A stretch of DNA of 13,069 nucleotides from Chloroflexota bacterium (GTDB lineage: Bacteria; Chloroflexota; Chloroflexia; Thermomicrobiales; UBA6265). Below, one piece after another: positions 11,711 to 13,069 of the stretch (positions are counted from its first letter, which is position 1; every line of letters begins with the position of its first letter). A model generated the notes under the pieces. That model made no database searches. It was not told the DNA's origin and saw nothing but the letters and a program-made list of their open reading frames with translations. Location: the NCBI GenBank assembly GCA_023424355.1, contig JAFAEA010000293.1:1-13069 (forward strand). Direction: 5' to 3'. The position numbers and the translations under genes were made by a program.

Positions 11711-13069
11711 GCGACGTGCAACCACGCTCTCCCCTCGACAAGCAGATAGCCATTCCGGGTTGGTTTGGGCTCACGGCGATCGGGATTCTGATCTTCGCAA
11801 GCTTCCTCCGACTGTTTAGGCTGGATTCGTATCTGCTCAATGTTCGGGAAGCTCACTGGGCGTACGATGCCTGGAATCTCTATTTCGGCCGACCACTCCC
11901 GGCCGGTGAGCAGTTGCCGGATTCGGCACCGTTCATGTTGATCTGGAATGCCTTCTCGTTCTTCCTGTTCGGTGTTACCGATGCCACGGCCCGACTGGGT
12001 TCGGCCGTATTGGGTATTGGCATGATCGGGTTGATCTTTCTGCTGAAACCGTTTCTCTCAAAGTTCCAGATGGTTGCCATGGCCGGCATTCTGGCGATTT
12101 CCCCGACCGTCGTGTTCGCTAGCCGAACGGTAGAACCCGGGATCGCGGCAGCTTTCTTTGCAGTTTTGATCCTGGTGACGCTCGTCCGCACGGGAACTGC
12201 GCCAGCCGGGCAGCACGGCTGGGCGATCGCCCTTGGCTTCGCCATCGCCGGGCTCTATAGCACCGGTCCGCTTGGCGTCACCACGCTTCTGGCACTGGGG
12301 CTGGGTTTGTTTGCTGCATCCCTGCAGGATCGAACCCAAACCGGAGCCATCGGCCCGGCCATGAAGAGAATTGGAAGCGATCGGGATACCTGGCTCTGGA
12401 TGCTGGGCAGCCTCGTCATTGGCCTTGTTCTCCTGTTCTCGCGAATGTTCAGCCACTTCAGCAGTCTCGCTGGAATCGGCACCACTATCAGCGATTGGGT
12501 AGACGTGATGTTCCGCGGCGCGGGCACCGTGCCGGCGATGTTCTACTTCTGGTCGCTACTGCTCTATGAACTATTTGCCGTCATCATCGCCATCGTCACC
12601 GCGGCGATGTCTCGCAAGGCGGCTCTGCGGAATGAGGCTCCGGAGCAGACGATCGCTCCCCTGCTCTACGTAGTTTGGTTCGCGGCGGCATTGCTCATGC
12701 ACACGGCTGCTTCTACACGCGATACCGGCAGCGCGGTTCTGGTGGCCCTACCGGTGCTACTCCTCGCGGGAACCGGACTCGGTGCCGCACTCAGCACCAT
12801 GCAGAAAAATCTCAATTGGCAAATGTATCTGGCACCTGCGGTTGGCGTCCTGTTGGTCGCGTTTAGCCTTCAATCCACCATCGGACTCGCCTTTGTGCGA
12901 GGTGAATCCGGCAACGAACCGCTCGCCAAAGATGTGCCCACAGAAGCAACCAGCGGATTTATCGATCAGGCAATGCGGCTCTCTCGTGATCTCTCTGTCG
13001 ATCAGATGACCCATCGGGATCCCACCGGCAGATTTGGACTTGTCATCCAGACGACTCCCGAATACGAAT
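11707..13069 (+). CDS. Second GT-C-like membrane protein (partial, runs off the right edge)
   Basis: ATG 11707 overlaps the previous stop in ATGA, with GGAGAG eight bases upstream; 454 residues are visible with no stop. The first helix (FGLTAIGILIFASFLRLFRL) and following loop LDSYLLNVREAHWAYDAWNLYFGRPLP...PFMLIWNAFSFFLFGVTDATARLG align by eye with the upstream Agl23-like protein, so the two are paralogues of the same GT-C family. At the position of the Asp-Glu pair this protein has Arg-Glu (VREAHW), losing the presumed catalytic Asp. About ten membrane helices follow, and the C-terminal part begins a soluble region (SGFIDQAMRLSRDLSVD). It may be a non-catalytic partner or have a different donor. 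Confidence 0.85.
   Translation, partial: MSDVQPRSPLDKQIAIPGWFGLTAIGILIFASFLRLFRLDSYLLNVREAHWAYDAWNLYFGRPLPAGEQLPDSAPFMLIWNAFSFFLFGVTDATARLGSAVLGIGMIGLIFLLKPFLSKFQMVAMAGILAISPTVVFASRTVEPGIAAAFFAVLILVTLVRTGTAPAGQHGWAIALGFAIAGLYSTGPLGVTTLLALGLGLFAASLQDRTQTGAIGPAMKRIGSDRDTWLWMLGSLVIGLVLLFSRMFSHFSSLAGIGTTISDWVDVMFRGAGTVPAMFYFWSLLLYELFAVIIAIVTAAMSRKAALRNEAPEQTIAPLLYVVWFAAALLMHTAASTRDTGSAVLVALPVLLLAGTGLGAALSTMQKNLNWQMYLAPAVGVLLVAFSLQSTIGLAFVRGESGNEPLAKDVPTEATSGFIDQAMRLSRDLSVDQMTHRDPTGRFGLVIQTTPEYE

Noticed and set aside
10544..11725. 393-codon open frame on the minus strand
   Set aside because: It lies opposite the C-terminal half of the Agl23-like gene, and its Arg/His-rich translation is typical of an antisense shadow.
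1..13069. CRISPR arrays, insertion sequences or attachment sites
   Set aside because: No spaced direct repeats of CRISPR type, no transposase or integrase-like products and no terminal inverted repeats with target duplications were seen; the tRNA at the left edge has no visible duplicate of its 3' end in the window.

Overview
The window looks like a chromosomal segment of a Chloroflexota bacterium, most likely from the Thermomicrobia / Thermomicrobiales side. This is an inference. It rests on moderate-to-high GC, secreted or anchored proteins carrying Ala-Thr-Pro tracts (ATPAATPVS, ATPAGTPLATPHS), a large Agl23-type (TIGR03663) GT-C membrane protein, and a zinc-finger-free S4 encoded alone. 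No phage, transposon or CRISPR array is visible.

Layout: (1) A tRNA-Pro(TGG) sits at the left edge, closed by a perfect 18-bp inverted repeat. (2) A minus-strand copper-handling operon follows, 3306 down to 122: a secreted CSQC protein of unknown function, a membrane-anchored cupredoxin-like protein, a YcnI (DUF1775) protein, and a CopC-CopD fusion with an extra C-terminal periplasmic domain. A CsoR-like operator and a candidate promoter lie just before its first gene. (3) A 415-bp regulatory gap (3307-3721) leads into a plus-strand secreted-protein gene that appears broken: an in-frame TGA at 3968-3970, and a later single-base frameshift near 4900 close to a perfect 20-bp palindrome. (4) On the minus strand come rpsD (with a structured leader and a terminator) and pdxH. 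(5) Small envelope proteins of poorly known function: an NTF2-like lipid-free secreted protein (+), a three-helix membrane protein converging on it (-), and a two-gene operon of a His-rich/acidic small protein and a membrane-anchored extracytoplasmic protein (-). (6) On the plus strand, two translationally coupled GT-C-type membrane proteins. The first (864 aa, TTG start) is Agl23-like. The second runs off the right edge and carries Arg where the first has its presumed catalytic Asp.

How the genes work together: the copper set is a coherent extracytoplasmic copper binding and uptake module (YcnI and CopCD are classic partners), and the CSQC protein and the degenerate cupredoxin are its unexplained members. 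The GT-C pair probably transfers or moves polyprenyl-linked sugars at the outer face of the membrane. rpsD, pdxH and the tRNA are housekeeping genes. The most useful second looks are the CsoR-like operator with the uncharacterised first operon gene, the interrupted secreted gene, the His-rich protein pair with a dyad in its promoter region, and the asymmetric GT-C pair.
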